Shown here: one piece after another, positions 1 through 9,642 of the stretch | Position numbering within the stretch: position 1 is the first letter of the stretch | Layout of the letters: every line of letters starts with the position of its first letter | Assembly (NCBI GenBank): GCA_963971535.1 | Contig: OZ020587.1 | Location: 154,764,682-154,828,681, forward strand | DNA: 64,000 bases | Direction: 5' to 3' | From: Notolepis coatsorum | Taxonomy: Eukaryota > Chordata > Actinopteri > Aulopiformes > Paralepididae | The notes under the pieces: generated by a model | Told to the model about the DNA's origin: nothing | Seen by the model: the letters and a program-made list of their open reading frames with translations, nothing else | Database searches by the model: none | Made by a program: the position numbers and the translations under genes

Positions 1-2
1 GC

Positions 3-1823
3 CATGACATAGGTCTGTCACGTTATAACTACCCCATCCCCCAGCTGATGGAGAAGTACGCGCACCTACGCCGACTGCCTATACCGCTCATCGACGGCGC
101 CACACCGACCATGCTCATAGGCTCCGACCACGCAGACCTCATCGTCCCAACGGACGCGGTCCACATCGGACCCAGAGGCTGCCCAGCCGCGGTCAAGACC
201 CGCCTGGGCTGGACGCTCCAAGGCCCCCTCTCCGGGTCTTCCAACCGACCAACGTCCACACGCTGCCTCTACACGAGGGTAAGCGACAACGACACCACCC
301 TCTTGCAGCACGTCGAGAGACTATGGACATTAGACTCGATGCCCTTCAAGAACGAACGGAAACTAGTTCGCTCCAAGGAAGACAAGTATGCCATAGCTCT
401 CCTCGAGCAGAAGACAAAGAGGGTCGAGGTCGACGGAGTGATGAGATACGCAACTCCACTCTTGAGGCGGGAGGGGATGCCCACCCTCCACGCATCAAAG
501 GAAGCGACACAACGCTATCTACAGAACACCGAGCGGCGTCTAGCTAAAGACCCCCCTCAAGCAACGATATACCGCGCTGAGATCGACAAACTGATCACGG
601 CTGGACATATAAAGAAAATCGACGACCAAGAGGCAGACCAGACGACTGAATCCTGGTACGTGCCCCATCACAAGGTCTACCACAACGGCAAGAACCGCAT
701 TGTATTTAACTGCAGTTATCAGATCGGACTACAGAACCTGAATAACTTGCTCCTGCCCGGCCCGACACTCGGCCCCTCCCTCCTCGGCGTACTACTACGT
801 TTCCGCCAGAACAAAGTAGCAATCAGCGGAGACATCAAGGGGATGGTCCTACAAGTGCGACTGATGGAGGAAGACAAGCCCCTGCTGCGGTTCCTGTGGA
901 GAGAGAGGATCGACGATGAACAACCCTCCATCTATCAATGGGAGGTCCTGCCCTTCGGCACCACATGCAGTCCATGCTGCGCCACGTTCGCACTACAAAA
1001 GCACGTGACCGAAGACCCTGGAGCCGACGAGGAGGTCAGACAAAGCGTGGAGAGGAGTTTCTACGTGGACAACTGCCTACAGAGCGTATCAACGCCAGAA
1101 GAAGCGGAAAGCATCTTGCTGAAGCTCCGAGCCTCCCTGGTCAAAGGCGGCTTCGACCTTAGGCAGTGGGCCAGCAGTGACCCTCACGTACTCCGCAGCC
1201 TCCCCCCAGAGACAAAGGCAGCAAGCAGCAAGACCTGGATGGCGACCACCCCAGGTGAAGCACAGGAAATGACATTGGGCCTCGTCTGGCGCTTCAAAAC
1301 AGACTCGCTCCATTACAAGCACACACCCCTGACCAAGGAGCAGGGAAGGTCGACCCCTCTACCGACCACTCGACGGAGTGTATACAGAACACTCGCAAGC
1401 CAATACGACCCGTTGGGGTGTATCCTACCTCGCTCAAGGATAGCTCCCCGCAAGCAGCAATCTATCCAGCGTCTAGAGCTCTGCGCAGCTCTGGTAGGCG
1501 CGCAACTCGCCACGCTGATACAAAGCGAACTCACCATAACGTGGATCCAGTCCGATTCTTGTCGATACAAAGTTTTCGTCGGAGTCCGAGTCACCGAGAT
1601 TCAAGACTTGTTAGGATCAGCGTGCTGGAGATACGTTGACACCAAGCAGAACCCAGCAGATGTCATCACACAGGGGATGTCCTTAGACGACCTCACACGT
1701 CTTAACCCTTACAGTGACGTCCTGAGTTCCTCAAGCTCCCGGAGGAGGAGTGGCCTACCCCCACACCACGGGAGGCGAGTCAAGAGGAGGCAGAGATCAA
1801 GAAGTCTATGTTCTGCGGGCTGA
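3..1823 (+). pseudogene. BEL/Pao retrotransposon pol: reverse transcriptase and RNase H region, partial
   Basis: This frame is open from the left edge of the window, so the Met at 48 is probably internal and gag, protease and the 5' LTR lie outside. The product is the polymerase part of a BEL/Pao LTR retrotransposon, which copies the element RNA into DNA. Visible RT landmarks are the block around residue 220 (NRIVFNCS), the FGTTCSP block near residue 310 and the catalytic box FYVDNC near residue 338, where the usual YVDD reads YVDN. The RNase H section is short: the sequence jumps from YDPLGCILP directly to RSRIAPRK and the LELCAAL block, then to TWIQSDSC and YVDTKQNPADVI, which suggests internal deletions. 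The frame ends at 1823 in overlap with the integrase frame, implying a frameshift. Family assignment is confident; function is unlikely. Confidence 0.9.
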
Positions 1824-2956
1824 CGCACGCCCCGGCTCCAACGGACCCGAACCTAGACGACTGCTTAACCCTTGAGAGTGCTCAGAAAAGGACATTCTTG
1901 TGGCACCACCCTGAGGTCCCCCCCAGCACAGACCTTGACGCATCGAACTACAAAGAGGCCGAACTCCTTCTGCTAAGGAGAGCCCAAAGAGACTCATTCC
2001 CAGAAGAACTAGACTGCCTGAAAGGGGAAAAGCCAGTCCCCTCAGACAGCCGACTTCTCACTTTGGCCCCAGAGCTCGACGCCCAGCACCTCATCAGGGT
2101 GGGTGGTCGTTTGAGACGGGCTCCGGATGTGACTGACGATGCCAAGCATCCTATCGTCCTCAACAGCCGACACAAGATAACCGAGCTGATCATACAGAAG
2201 TACGACGAGGTGGTGCACCACGCGGGGGCAGAGAGAGTATTCGCTGAGATCCGACGACGCTTCTGGATACTCCAAGGGAGGGAAGCAGTACCTCGCTTCC
2301 AACGGACTTGCCTAACCTGTCGCAAGTGGCGAGCACAGCCCAGTATACCGATGATGGCCGACCTGCCTCCCTGCCGCCTCCGACTCGGCGAGAGGGCCTT
2401 CCACTCCACGGGCGTGGACTGCTTCGGCCCATTCAACGTCAAGAAAGGAAGAGGGACAGAGAAGAGGTGGGGCATTGTGTACAAGTGTATGACCACCCGA
2501 GCTGTTCATATAGAAATCCTCCAGACCATGAGTACGGACTCATTCCTCATGTCCTTCCGGAGATTCCAAGCCCGGAGAGGAACCCCGTCTGTGTTGTTGT
2601 CCGACCAAGGGACAAACTTCAAAGGAGGAGACAGAGAATTGAGAGAGAGCTTCCTGGCTATGGGTGAAGGACTTAAGACCCGCCTCGCTCCCGCTCAGAT
2701 CACATTCCAGTTCAACCCCCCGAACGCCCCTCATTTCGGGGGAACCTGGGAAAGAGAAGTCCGTTCTATAAAGACTGCTATGTACACCGTGCTTGGGGCC
2801 CAGACCGTGGTGGAGGAAGTCCTGATGACAGTCCTCACGGAGATCGAGGGCGTCTTGAACTCTAAGCCCCTCGGTTACGTCTCAAGTGACCCCAAACTAT
2901 CTCTTGATGGGGTGGCTGGACCCTGCCCTTCCACAGGCGGTGTACAGACACGATGA
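1808..2956 (+). pseudogene. BEL/Pao pol: integrase region
   Basis: This continues the same pol gene in another frame. It carries the zinc-binding HHCC module (HHAGAERV, then CLTCRKW) near residues 138-172 and a DDE integrase core: first Asp in GVDCFGPF, second in LLSDQGTNF, and a Glu in the WEREVRS block near residue 315. Integrase would insert the DNA copy into the genome. The frame overlaps the upstream RT frame by 16 bases and the downstream frame by about 70 bases, so at least two indels separate this copy from one continuous pol. The tail of this frame (after about 2890) is frame-shifted read-through. It is a decayed copy, not a host gene. Confidence 0.88.
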
Positions 2957-3302
2957 GATGAACGGCCGGAGAATGTGGAGATACAGCCAAGTATTGGCCG
3001 ACCAGTTTTGGACCCGTTTCCTCCTCCACTATCTACCATCCCTCCAAGCCCGTCAGAAGTGGGTAAAGGACAGGGACAACCTGAAGGTGGGCACAGTCGT
3101 CATGATAATAGACCAGTCACTACCCCGAGCTACGTGGCCGGCCGGCCGCGTGAGCAGAGTGATTACTGGTGCCGATGGGAAGGTCAGAGCGGCAGAAGTC
3201 ATAGTCCAAGGGCGGACTTACACCCGACCTGTGTCGAAGCTGATAGAGTTGCCGGAGCTCCCTGACTCCCCTGATGACGACCATGACCCACTGACTTTGT
3301 AG
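2886..3302 (+). pseudogene. BEL/Pao pol: C-terminal integrase tail
   Basis: The third piece of the same pol, back in the first frame. It begins with a TPNYLLMG motif typical of the end of the BEL/Pao integrase and continues through RRMWRYSQVLADQFWTRFL and a KVGTVVMIIDQSLPRATWPAGRV block, which is the SH3-like domain (DUF5641 type) found at the C-terminus of this family. It ends with a TAG at 3300-3302. About 85 bases of untranslated sequence follow before the presumed LTR start. Confidence 0.85.
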
Positions 3303-3375
3303 ATTGCCCTACTCCTCACAACAAGTATGGAGCAGTCAATTAATCTGTCTCCCTTAACTAATTAGGTGCGGACTA

Positions 3376-3443
3376 ATTAGGAGGCGGCTGTTGTGAAGGG
3401 CCAGATTAACGCTGAGAATCTACGTTTTATTGTTTTATATAAC
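3376..3443 (+). mobile_element. BEL/Pao polypurine tract and start of 3' LTR (split by Gmr1-type insertion)
   Basis: A purine-rich run with one interruption (ATTAGGAGGCGGC, 3376-3388) precedes TGTTGTGAAG at 3389, which has the TG start expected of an LTR. The LTR is interrupted at 3443 by another element and resumes at 9643. The 5' LTR is outside the window, so the start is inferred from the purine tract and TG only. Confidence 0.6.
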
Positions 3444-3742
3444 TGTTACGACCCTGGCTCAAGGCCCGCAACCTATGTGCAAAACCGACACCAAAACCTG
3501 TGTATTAACTCAAAGTGCTACTATATTAAGGAATTACTAGTGTAAGCTAAAGGATAAGGACTGGAAGAACGTGACTATCTATTTGGTAACCCACACTCTT
3601 CTAAACACAGACCCTGCATGTGTGTTTCCCTGGCTGGTTTTAAACCTCCCAGCAGGTAACCAATCAGCACTAATTAACTAATTGGCAGCCCTCACCTACA
3701 TGCCCCGTGACACAGGAGTGATCAGGCCTCTAGTACATAACA
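3444..3742 (-). repeat. 3' LTR of the Gmr1-type element
   Basis: This 299-bp LTR starts TGTTACGACC and ends ACATAACA on the + strand. It appears identical over its full length to the copy at 9339-9637. The ATAAC target duplication abuts its left edge. Confidence 0.95.
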
Positions 3743-3753
3743 CCTCCCCCACC
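3743..3753 (-). other. Polypurine tract of the Gmr1-type element
   Basis: On the minus strand GGTGGGGGAGG lies directly against the 3' LTR, the position where plus-strand DNA synthesis is primed in LTR retrotransposons. Confidence 0.75.
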
Positions 3754-3877
3754 AAACTGGTTGCCCAAGAGGCAACCACTACACAACAACCCATAGACAA
3801 AACAAAAAACAACTGTGACCCCTTAGTTGTCAGGGCCACTACCACAACAGCGATAATGGGTACCACAAACACCGGTA

Positions 3878-5341
3878 CTATGACCGTGAGAGGGCGTCTG
3901 CTAGCACGTTGTCCCTCCCACAAATGTGGCGAATATCCAAGTTATACGCCTGGAGGAACAAACTCCATCGCATCAAACGATGGTTTGAGTTCACCATGCT
4001 GCGAAGAAAAACCAAAGGGTTATGGTCTGTATACACAACAAGGGGTAAACTGGAGGATCCAACGTAAACATCAAAATGGTTCAAGGCAAGAACCAAAGCG
4101 AGCGCCTCCTTCTCTATAGTAGAGTAGTGCAGTTGATGCCTGTCAAACTTTTTAGAAAAGTAGCACACTGGGTGCTCCACCTCTAATGCATCCTCCTGCA
4201 GGAGGACGGTTCCAGCACCGAGGTCACTAGCATCCACTGCCAACTTGAATGGCAGTTGAAAATCGGGAGCTGACAGAACGGGAGCGCTAATCAGAATACC
4301 CTTGATGCTCTCAAAAGACTGTTGACAAGTCTCAGTCCACACGAAAGGTACCTTAGGACTGAGCAGATTGGTCAAAGGGGCAACAACAGAAGCAAAGTTC
4401 CTACAGAAACTCCTATAGTACCCTGCCATACCTAGGAAGCGCTTTAACTCCTGCCTGGTGATGGGAGCAGGGAAGCCCACTATAGCCTCCACCTTAGCTG
4501 TAATGGGGCACACATGCCCACGTCCAACCACCTTACCCAGGTAGGTAACCGTGGCCTGTCCAAATTCACATTTCGCAAGGTTAACTGTCAAGTTAGCATC
4601 ACCCAACCGCTTGAACACTTCCGCCAGATGCTCCACATGTTGTGACCAAGAGGAACTGTGGATAACCAGGTCATCCAGATATGCCTCACAGAACGCTACC
4701 CCGGCCAGGACCTTGTTCACTAGCCGCTGAAACGTCGCTGGGGCATTTCGCATGCCAAAGGCCATCACTGTATACTGGCAGAAACTCTCTGGTGTGACAA
4801 AAGCGGATATCTCACGTGCTCGCGGAGTAAGCGGAACCTGCCAGTATCCCTTTAGCAAATCCAATTTACTTACAAAGGCTGCTGAACCCACCCGATCGAT
4901 ACAGTCGTCCATCCGAGGAAGAGGGTACGAGTCCGGCTTGGTTACTGCATTAACTTTACGGAAGTCAGTACAGAACCGATGAGTGCAGTCTGGCTTATCA
5001 ACAAGCAGGCAGGGGGAGCTCCACGCACTAGAACTGGGCTCCGCAATGCCATGTCTCACCATATAGTCTACTTCCTTACTCAAGATCCGTCGTTTTTCCG
5101 GATTCACCCTGTAGGCATGTTGCTTAATTGGCCCTGCACTACCAACATCAATGTCATGCTCGAGTACATTAGTACGACTAGGGACATCAGAAAACAAACG
5201 TGTATGCTGTCTAAGTAGGCGCACCACATCCGTACGCTCAGGAAGTGGCAAGTACGACAGGTGTGAGTCCAAGTCACCTAGTATCTGGGTGTTTGGCAAC
5301 CTGCCCTGAGAAATCTCCTTCGACACAGAACAGTTGGCCAA
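3878..5341 (-). CDS. Gmr1-type pol: reverse transcriptase and RNase H
   Basis: A 487-residue frame encodes gypsy RT followed by RNase H. Visible motifs are the SPCLLVDKPD block (about residue 110), RFCTDFRKVN, SKLDLLKGYWQVPL, FGMRNAPATFQ, the catalytic YLDDLVIHS near residue 219, and RNase H starting near residue 368 with VDASDLGAGTVL, followed by EKEALALVLAL and VYTDHNPL. It ends in ADALSRS, the usual RNase H end in gypsy elements, with no integrase after it; only about 135 untranslated bases remain before the polypurine tract. The frame overlaps the gag-protease-integrase frame by about 68 bases and lies in the next frame (+1 direction). This could be a frameshift signal, an indel, or a sequence error. 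The Met at 5341 may not be a real start. Confidence 0.9.
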   Translation of the reverse strand: MANCSVSKEISQGRLPNTQILGDLDSHLSYLPLPERTDVVRLLRQHTRLFSDVPSRTNVLEHDIDVGSAGPIKQHAYRVNPEKRRILSKEVDYMVRHGIAEPSSSAWSSPCLLVDKPDCTHRFCTDFRKVNAVTKPDSYPLPRMDDCIDRVGSAAFVSKLDLLKGYWQVPLTPRAREISAFVTPESFCQYTVMAFGMRNAPATFQRLVNKVLAGVAFCEAYLDDLVIHSSSWSQHVEHLAEVFKRLGDANLTVNLAKCEFGQATVTYLGKVVGRGHVCPITAKVEAIVGFPAPITRQELKRFLGMAGYYRSFCRNFASVVAPLTNLLSPKVPFVWTETCQQSFESIKGILISAPVLSAPDFQLPFKLAVDASDLGAGTVLLQEDALEVEHPVCYFSKKFDRHQLHYSTIEKEALALVLALNHFDVYVGSSSLPLVVYTDHNPLVFLRSMVNSNHRLMRWSLFLQAYNLDIRHICGRDNVLADALSRS

Positions 5342-8300
5342 TAGGAGATGCAGAAACTGTCAGAATAGCCACAGGCTTGACCCCTGACTGGTCAATCTGA
5401 GCCCTATCATTGTACGCCTTCAACATATTGACGTGACATAATCTACTCTTGCGCCTGCGGTCGGGAGTTTTAATCAAGTAGTCGACCTCACCAACTTTGC
5501 GCTCAATGGAGTATGGCCCACTGTATTTAGCCTGTAATGCAGACCCAAGAATAGGCGAGAGAACCAACACCTTGTCTCCCGGTGAGAACACCCTATGTCG
5601 GGCCCGCCTATCATACCACACCTTCATTTTTCCTTGGGATACCTTTAGGTTCTCTTTCGCTAGTTCACATGCTCTACTAAGCTTAAGCCTGAAGTCACAC
5701 ACATAGTCCAACAAATTAGTAGAGGAAGGAGTCTGGTCAGCCAACCACTTTTCCTTCAGCAGTTTCAAAGGACCCCTCACTGTGTGGCCGAACACCAGCT
5801 CAGCCGGGCTGAATCCAAGAGACTCCTGGGTTACCTCCCTAGCAGCAAACAGAAGCAAAGGAATTCCATCATCCCAGTCTTTGTCGAACTCCGTACAATA
5901 TGCCCGCAGCATTGTTTTGATAGTCTGGTGAAATCTCTCCAGCGCCCCCTGGGACTCTGGATGATAGGCAGAGGAAGGGCAATGCTGGATAGACAACTGC
6001 TGGAGGACCTGAGCAAAGAGACGGGACATGAAGTTAGACCCTTGATCTGATTGAATAACCTTTGTTAGACCAAACGTCGAAAAAAACCTAACCAGAGCTT
6101 TGGATATAGCTGGGGCTGTGATCTTGCGTAAAGGAATGGCTTCAGGAAAACGGGTCGCTGCACACATAATAGTCAAAAGGTACTGGTTCCCTGTCTTAGT
6201 TCGAGGGAGGGGACCAACACAGTCAATGAGGATCCGCTCAAAAGGTTCCCCAACGGCAGGGATAGGCTGCAGAGGAGCCTGAGGGATCTTCTGGTTTGGT
6301 TTACCAACCACCTGACACACATGGCACGAGCGACAATATTGTGCCACATCTGACTTCAAACCAGGCCAACAAAAATGTCTCAGCACACGGTCATAAGTCT
6401 TCCTGACTCCCATGTGACCAGCAAGATCATGATCATGTGCTAGATGCAGTATATCAGGACGATACACGGCTGGAACAACAATCTGAAACACACTGCCCCA
6501 GTCATCCAGACTGGACAGGTTAGGTGGTGTCCACTTTCTCATGAGCACGTCATTGCTAACAAAGTATCCTTGAGACGTATCTACCATTGCATCCTCTAAA
6601 ACCGCCTCTTCAAAGAGGGACGACAAGGAGACATCCTTGTTTTGCTCTAGTACCAACTGCTCATGAGACGGTATCACCTTACCAAAACCCTCATCAGGGC
6701 CACTTTTCAACTCAACAAAGAACGTGTCACTAAGTGTCATATCACCATCTAAGTTAACAACCTCATGGGTGTCACATTTGACCTTTGACATTGCGCGTGT
6801 TACCGCACACACAGGAAACACTCCTGGATGCTTCTGTGCGAGCTCATCAGGAACCTCAGAAACTACAGGGACGGGAATTACAACTGGAGTAGCCAGCACT
6901 TTGCCACCGGCCAAATCGTTCCCTAGAATGAAGGACACCCCCTTTATGGGAATGTGAGAACACACTCCTACGACAACATTGCCTGATACTAAGGGAGAGT
7001 TTAGCGAGACCTCATGCAAAGGAGTATTCACAAAGCCTCCTCCAAAGCCCTGAACAATGGCACCGGAATGCAATGAAGAATCTTCCGAAAATGGCAAAAT
7101 CCCATCCAGAATGAGAGACTGGAAAGCTCCTGTATCTCTCCATATTGTAATAGCCTGCCTTGATCCTAATGCACCAACCAGTGAAACAAATCCATCCATC
7201 ATAAATGTTGAGGAGCCCTCTAGCTCCCTGTCTGCACCTTTGATACTTCGCACCCCACCCTCTAATGTCGGCATAGGTGTCCTGTCCATGATTTCTACCA
7301 GAGCCACCGTTTTTACATTTTTCTGCTTAAGCACAGGGCATCCAGCAACGATATGACCAGGCTCCTTACAGTAAAAACAGATAACCCCCTCTGGGAATGC
7401 ACTAGCAGAGCCACCTTGCCTAGGAGTCGAAGTAAACCGACCAGCAGACACGGGTGCCGGGAACCGGCTCCCCTGAAAAGGACGCCTACTACCCCTGGAC
7501 TCCACACGGCCCTCCTCTACAAAGACAGATTTGTGTGTTAACACAAACTCATCAGCCAAGACAGCAGCGTCGCCTATCTTCGATACCTTATGCTCATTTA
7601 GATGTGTGGAAACGTTATCAGGAACACACCTTTTAAATTCCTCTAGGAGAACCAACTGTCTGAGCTGCTCCCTTGACTCTGCTTTTTGCGAGGTGCACCA
7701 CCGGTCAAACAGGTTCTCCTTCTCTTTTCCAAATTCAACATAAGACTGCCCCTCCTGCCTGCGATAACCTCTAAAACGCTGACGATAGGCCTCGGGGACC
7801 AACTCATAAGCCCTCAATATGGAAGCTTTAACAAGCTCATAATCAGCGCTTTGTTCAAGGGACAGAGCAGTGTAGGCTTCTTGTGCCCTACCAACCAAAA
7901 CACATTGCAGCAGCAGTGTCCAGGCGGTATCAGGCCACTTCAATGTGGTTGCCACCCGTTCAAAAAGGGGAAAATATCTTTCCACGTCTTTCTCAAAAAA
8001 CGGAGGCACCATCCTAATATTCCTGCCTACATCAAAACCGGAACGTGACTCTGGATGCAGAGCACCCGCCTGCAAGGCAGCATGCTTATATTCAAGCTCC
8101 TTCTGTGCACGCTCGTGCTCCAACAACATTTGTTTCTCCTTAAACTCACGCTCCTCTCTCCTCTCCTCACGCTCGTGCTGTAGCTGCCTTTCCTTAAACT
8201 CCAACTCCCTTATCCTCCAGTCACCCTCTACACCAGGTAATAGCGGAGATGCGCCAGACGAAGGAGGCTCCTCCACCCTCTCCTCAAGCACCTGTTCCCT

Positions 8301-8471
8301 AATGAGCAAAACCCTCAAAGCACCCAAGGCAGATGGTTTCAAACGTTTCTCACTGGGAGTAAGCTCGACCTTGTAGTGCACAGCAAGCTCGAGAAAACCT
8401 CTCCAATATGTCATGTGAAGGGTGATCCACAAAATCCCTAACGGAAGCCATCTTTTCTGCACCAGCGCCAC
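5274..8471 (-). CDS. Gmr1-type gag-protease-integrase polyprotein
   Basis: A 1065-residue frame. A charged, coiled-coil-like region (about residues 85-135, rich in E, R and K) precedes a capsid-like region (about 150-320) resembling the SCAN/gag fold of fish gypsy elements. A CCHC zinc knuckle lies near 362-380 (CFYCKEPGHIVAGC). The aspartic protease active site is near 444 (RDTGAF). The integrase HHCC module spans about 673-717 (HDHDLAGHMGV, then CRSCHVC), and the DDE core has Asp near 750 (IDCVGPL), Asp near 810 (QSDQGSNF) and Glu near 842 (GALERFHQ). Integrase therefore precedes RT. The N-terminus looks out of frame: an ATG at 8451 (minus) opens a different frame starting MASVRDFVDH, which suits a gag start better, so a 1-base shift near 8390 may separate start and body. 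Confidence 0.9.
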   Translation of the reverse strand: MALVQKRWLPLGILWITLHMTYWRGFLELAVHYKVELTPSEKRLKPSALGALRVLLIREQVLEERVEEPPSSGASPLLPGVEGDWRIRELEFKERQLQHEREERREEREFKEKQMLLEHERAQKELEYKHAALQAGALHPESRSGFDVGRNIRMVPPFFEKDVERYFPLFERVATTLKWPDTAWTLLLQCVLVGRAQEAYTALSLEQSADYELVKASILRAYELVPEAYRQRFRGYRRQEGQSYVEFGKEKENLFDRWCTSQKAESREQLRQLVLLEEFKRCVPDNVSTHLNEHKVSKIGDAAVLADEFVLTHKSVFVEEGRVESRGSRRPFQGSRFPAPVSAGRFTSTPRQGGSASAFPEGVICFYCKEPGHIVAGCPVLKQKNVKTVALVEIMDRTPMPTLEGGVRSIKGADRELEGSSTFMMDGFVSLVGALGSRQAITIWRDTGAFQSLILDGILPFSEDSSLHSGAIVQGFGGGFVNTPLHEVSLNSPLVSGNVVVGVCSHIPIKGVSFILGNDLAGGKVLATPVVIPVPVVSEVPDELAQKHPGVFPVCAVTRAMSKVKCDTHEVVNLDGDMTLSDTFFVELKSGPDEGFGKVIPSHEQLVLEQNKDVSLSSLFEEAVLEDAMVDTSQGYFVSNDVLMRKWTPPNLSSLDDWGSVFQIVVPAVYRPDILHLAHDHDLAGHMGVRKTYDRVLRHFCWPGLKSDVAQYCRSCHVCQVVGKPNQKIPQAPLQPIPAVGEPFERILIDCVGPLPRTKTGNQYLLTIMCAATRFPEAIPLRKITAPAISKALVRFFSTFGLTKVIQSDQGSNFMSRLFAQVLQQLSIQHCPSSAYHPESQGALERFHQTIKTMLRAYCTEFDKDWDDGIPLLLFAAREVTQESLGFSPAELVFGHTVRGPLKLLKEKWLADQTPSSTNLLDYVCDFRLKLSRACELAKENLKVSQGKMKVWYDRRARHRVFSPGDKVLVLSPILGSALQAKYSGPYSIERKVGEVDYLIKTPDRRRKSRLCHVNMLKAYNDRAQIDQSGVKPVAILTVSASPIGQLFCVEGDFSGQVAKHPDTR

Positions 8472-9318
8472 AACCCGTTCACTTTAGAGTCACCAAAAAG
8501 CTGCCAAAAGCACCCTAGTACACACACAATCCACCTAAAGAGCCACCAAAGAAACACTAAAGAACCACTGAAGAACGACTAAAGAACCACGACGAACCAC
8601 TGAAGAACCATACAGAATGCCAAAGCCACTAATAATAACCATAAAGGGACGCGGTGGCAATGTGTGCTACGAAGCGCACATTTCAAGGACACAAAAAAAA
8701 ACATAAAAAAAAACCACACCCACCCCAAATAGACGTGTCATACACTCAGGGTGTTAGGTGCTACCAGGTATGCTCACCAAACACTCAAACAAACAAAATA
8801 AATCCAACAAACAATTCCAAACAGGTGCGCCTTCTAACCTGATATGACTACATATGCTTCTACGTCTAAACTGCAGAAAAAACCGGCCCACCACATGTCT
8901 ACCCTAAGAAACACTAAATCAAGCCCTACCACACTACCTGTGTTTTCTGGCCGCCCTAATCTACCTACCCTTAAACTAATGCCCTGTAGACCTAACTTTC
9001 TTCAACCACACCTGCTACCAGTCAAAGATCATATACCAATCATTTCATTGACCGCCCCAGGAGTATGTGGTGCACAGGACGCTAACCAACAACCAGAAAA
9101 TAATGTCCCTATCTACATGTGGTGCCTACTAAACTATATATTTTAACAGCATAAGTAGTCACATCAAATTACAAACAAATACGGCATACTCACCTGTTTG
9201 ATGAAATGGCTCAGCCCCCACGTTACACCATATGTAACGAACACCACCCAAACCATAATACGATGACACCCCGTGCAACACAAAAAAAAACCACCAAACA
9301 AAGTTCTAGGGGTAAAAG
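8472..9318 (-). other. 5' leader of the Gmr1-type element, no gene
   Basis: About 850 bases lie between the primer site and gag. I see no long frame or domain here. The stretch is A/C-rich on the + strand with short A runs. It presumably holds packaging and translation signals, but none can be named from sequence. Confidence 0.6.
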
Positions 9319-9336
9319 ATCCCGGACGAGCGCCCA
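9319..9336 (-). other. Primer binding site resembling tRNA-Pro 3' end
   Basis: Read on the minus strand, TGGGCGCTCGTCCGGGAT follows the 5' LTR after 2 bases. It matches the complement of the vertebrate tRNA-Pro 3' end at 17 of 18 positions by my recollection of that tRNA (one mismatch at position 5). This is the expected place to prime minus-strand synthesis. Confidence 0.75.
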
Positions 9337-9338
9337 AT

Positions 9339-9637
9339 TGTTACGACCCTGGCTCAAGGCCCGCAACCTATGTGCAAAACCGACACCAAAACCTGTGTAT
9401 TAACTCAAAGTGCTACTATATTAAGGAATTACTAGTGTAAGCTAAAGGATAAGGACTGGAAGAACGTGACTATCTATTTGGTAACCCACACTCTTCTAAA
9501 CACAGACCCTGCATGTGTGTTTCCCTGGCTGGTTTTAAACCTCCCAGCAGGTAACCAATCAGCACTAATTAACTAATTGGCAGCCCTCACCTACATGCCC
9601 CGTGACACAGGAGTGATCAGGCCTCTAGTACATAACA
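9339..9637 (-). repeat. 5' LTR of the Gmr1-type element
   Basis: This is a second 299-bp copy of the LTR, identical by eye to 3444-3742, followed by the ATAAC target duplication. On the minus strand it would supply the promoter. A GGTTTAAAACC motif is a possible TATA-like site, which is inference only. Confidence 0.95.
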
Positions 9638-9642
9638 ATAAC

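Larger units (their letters stand above)
3439..9642 (-). mobile_element. Complete Ty3/gypsy retrotransposon of Gmr1 type, with target duplication
   Basis: The element spans 3444-9637. It has two 299-bp LTRs that I find identical by eye, TG...CA termini and a 5-bp target duplication ATAAC (3439-3443 and 9638-9642). It lies on the minus strand, so the 5' LTR is the right-hand one. Inside it, in transcription order, are a tRNA-Pro-like primer site, an 850-bp leader, gag with zinc knuckle, protease, integrase, then RT and RNase H, and a polypurine tract. Integrase before RT is the copia-like order that distinguishes the Gmr1 group from other gypsy elements. Identical LTRs indicate a recent insertion. 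It sits inside a BEL/Pao LTR. Confidence 0.93.
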
